NCBI GenBank assembly: GCA_003552605.1
Contig: PUNN01000292.1
Span: 1 to 6,184, forward strand
Length of the DNA stretch: 6,184 nt
Origin: Phycisphaeraceae bacterium
GTDB taxonomy: Bacteria; Planctomycetota; Phycisphaerae; Phycisphaerales; Phycisphaeraceae
Reading direction: 5' to 3'
Shown: one piece after another, positions 5,691-6,184 of the stretch
Numbering within the stretch: the stretch's first letter is position 1
Layout: the number at the start of each line of letters is the position of its first letter
The notes under the pieces: generated by a model
What the model was told of the DNA's origin: nothing
The model's input: the letters and a program-made list of their open reading frames with translations, nothing else
The model's database searches: none
Translations under genes and position numbers: made by a program

Positions 5691-5693
5691 TGC

Positions 5694-5743
5694 AAAAAAA
5701 ATCCGGTGGTGGCCAAGGCGTGCCACGCCACCTCCCACGGATT
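5694..5743 (-). terminator. Intrinsic-terminator-like hairpin directly before the ribosome binding site (candidate attenuator)
   Basis: On the minus strand AATCCG (5743-5738) pairs with CGGATT (5705-5700), and inside it GGTGGC (5732-5727) pairs with GCCACC (5713-5708). A small internal loop separates the two stems. The loop holds an alternative palindrome, GGCGTG-c-CACGCC (5717-5729). Eight T follow at once (5701-5694), then the Shine-Dalgarno three bases later. A strong stem followed by a U-run just before translation signals is the usual form of a transcription attenuator or riboswitch expression platform. It could instead end a separate small transcript. GATAAT (5746-5741) resembles a -10 box, but initiation there would still leave the inner stem and U-run in the RNA. 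Confidence 0.55.
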
Positions 5744-5792
5744 ATCCTAGGTACGCACAGGCCCAAAAGCTGAAAGCCAGTGCGATGATGAT

Positions 5793-5851
5793 CGGGGCGA
5801 CACCCCGCGACGGCCGGACCCGGCCGACCGGCCGGGCACGTCCACGCGGAC
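5793..5851 (-). other. Cluster of three hairpins in the putative leader of the coiled-coil gene
   Basis: In minus-strand order these are GTCC-gcgt-GGAC (5851-5840), the strong CCCGGCC-ggtc-GGCCGGG (5836-5819) and CGGGG-tgtcg-CCCCG (5807-5793). They lie 115-173 bases before the start codon, upstream of the terminator-like hairpin. The arrangement could be the sensing part of a regulated leader or a small RNA, but no known riboswitch family was recognised. In GC-rich DNA short hairpins also arise by chance. Confidence 0.35.
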
Positions 5852-5932
5852 AAACACATCGTTCGCCACTCTACCTGAACAGTGTAACAAACTCGCCCAC
5901 CCGCATCATCCCCCGGGCCAAGGCCTTTTTAT

Positions 5933-5948
5933 CCTGATCTAGATCAGG
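5933..5948. promoter_or_regulatory. 16-bp perfect palindrome, candidate operator
   Basis: CCTGATCTAGATCAGG is a perfect palindrome with no loop, as expected for a site bound by a dimeric regulator. Its core TGAT-N4-ATCA matches the inner part of the FNR-type consensus TTGAT-N4-ATCAA of the CRP/FNR family. On the minus strand GATGAT (5910-5905) lies where a -10 box would be if the palindrome were centred near -42. A transcript from there would cross the hairpin cluster and attenuator and reach the coiled-coil gene. This promoter model is inference. Confidence 0.4.
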
Positions 5949-6045
5949 GCAATAGCCGACCCTCACGCCGCGGCCCGCCACGCCACCCACCTGCATCCAC
6001 GACATCCCCCTGCGGGTGTCCACCCCCCGAAGCGAACCCCCAGGG

Positions 6046-6184
6046 CGAACGCATGTAGCTTGTGTGGCATGGTCAGCAGCCGTCTTTCCGGGGGCGGCTG
6101 ATGGCCATGCGGCGAACCCCCAATCACAGGCCGTCATGGCCATCGGCTGCGCTTCCGGGGGCAGCCGCTGACGCAGCCAGCCGG
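6046..6184. repeat. REP/BIME-like inverted repeat, copy D (runs to window edge)
   Basis: The left arm GTGTGGCATGGTCAGC contains AGCCG-(12 nt)-CGGCT (6078-6099) and ends GATGGCCATGCGGC. The right arm, from CATGGCCAT, has CGGCTGC-gcttccgggg-GCAGCCG (6144-6167). The left half with its upstream flank GCATGTAGC matches the reverse complement of copy A's right half, whose hairpin has a 4-nt loop instead of 12. The right half matches copy C's right arm. The element probably ends near or just past the window edge. Confidence 0.75.

Noticed and set aside
5679..5738. Longer coiled-coil protein starting at GTG 5738
   Set aside because: The extension is a translation of the terminator-like hairpin and T-tract; the strong Shine-Dalgarno serves ATG 5678.
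5871..6143. 90-codon minus-strand open frame
   Set aside because: It begins inside REP-like copy D and crosses the 16-bp palindrome; the composition does not look coding.

Overview
The window is GC-rich bacterial chromosome carrying ordinary metabolic genes. Between the genes lie several palindromic repeat elements. No rRNA, tRNA, CRISPR array, phage gene or transposase gene was seen. The high GC, weak or absent Shine-Dalgarno sequences in front of several genes, long repeat-filled intergenic stretches and the protein types would fit a Planctomycetota (Phycisphaerae-like) genome. That placement is an impression, not a demonstrated assignment.

Layout, left to right: a REP/BIME-like inverted repeat (copy A, 6-126); homoserine dehydrogenase (hom, 209-1534, +); a 424-base gap with a degenerate second repeat copy (B) and a 173-bp MITE-like element with terminal inverted repeats and a perfect 9-bp flanking duplication; a probable two-gene operon of a Gfo/Idh/MocA-family oxidoreductase (1959-3011, +) and a P-loop sugar/nucleoside/pantothenate-type kinase (3028-3756, +); an 827-base gene-free stretch with a pyrimidine-rich short-repeat block, hairpins, repeat copy C and a lone end of the MITE-like element; a TIM-barrel sugar phosphate isomerase/epimerase (4584-5330, +); a convergent small coiled-coil protein (5400-5678, -); its long structured leader with a terminator-like hairpin directly before the ribosome binding site; a 16-bp perfect palindrome; and repeat copy D running into the right edge.

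How the genes relate: hom makes homoserine for threonine, methionine and isoleucine synthesis and appears to be transcribed alone. The oxidoreductase and kinase are 16 bases apart and probably co-transcribed; both look like enzymes of sugar or nucleotide-sugar metabolism, but substrates cannot be read from sequence. The isomerase is also a carbohydrate-type enzyme but is separated from that pair by more than 800 bases. The coiled-coil protein has no recognised function.

No clearly new multi-gene system is visible. The most notable observations are the repeat family whose hairpins keep pairing while their sequences change, the MITE-like element with an apparent target-site duplication, and the attenuator-like leader of the small minus-strand gene.
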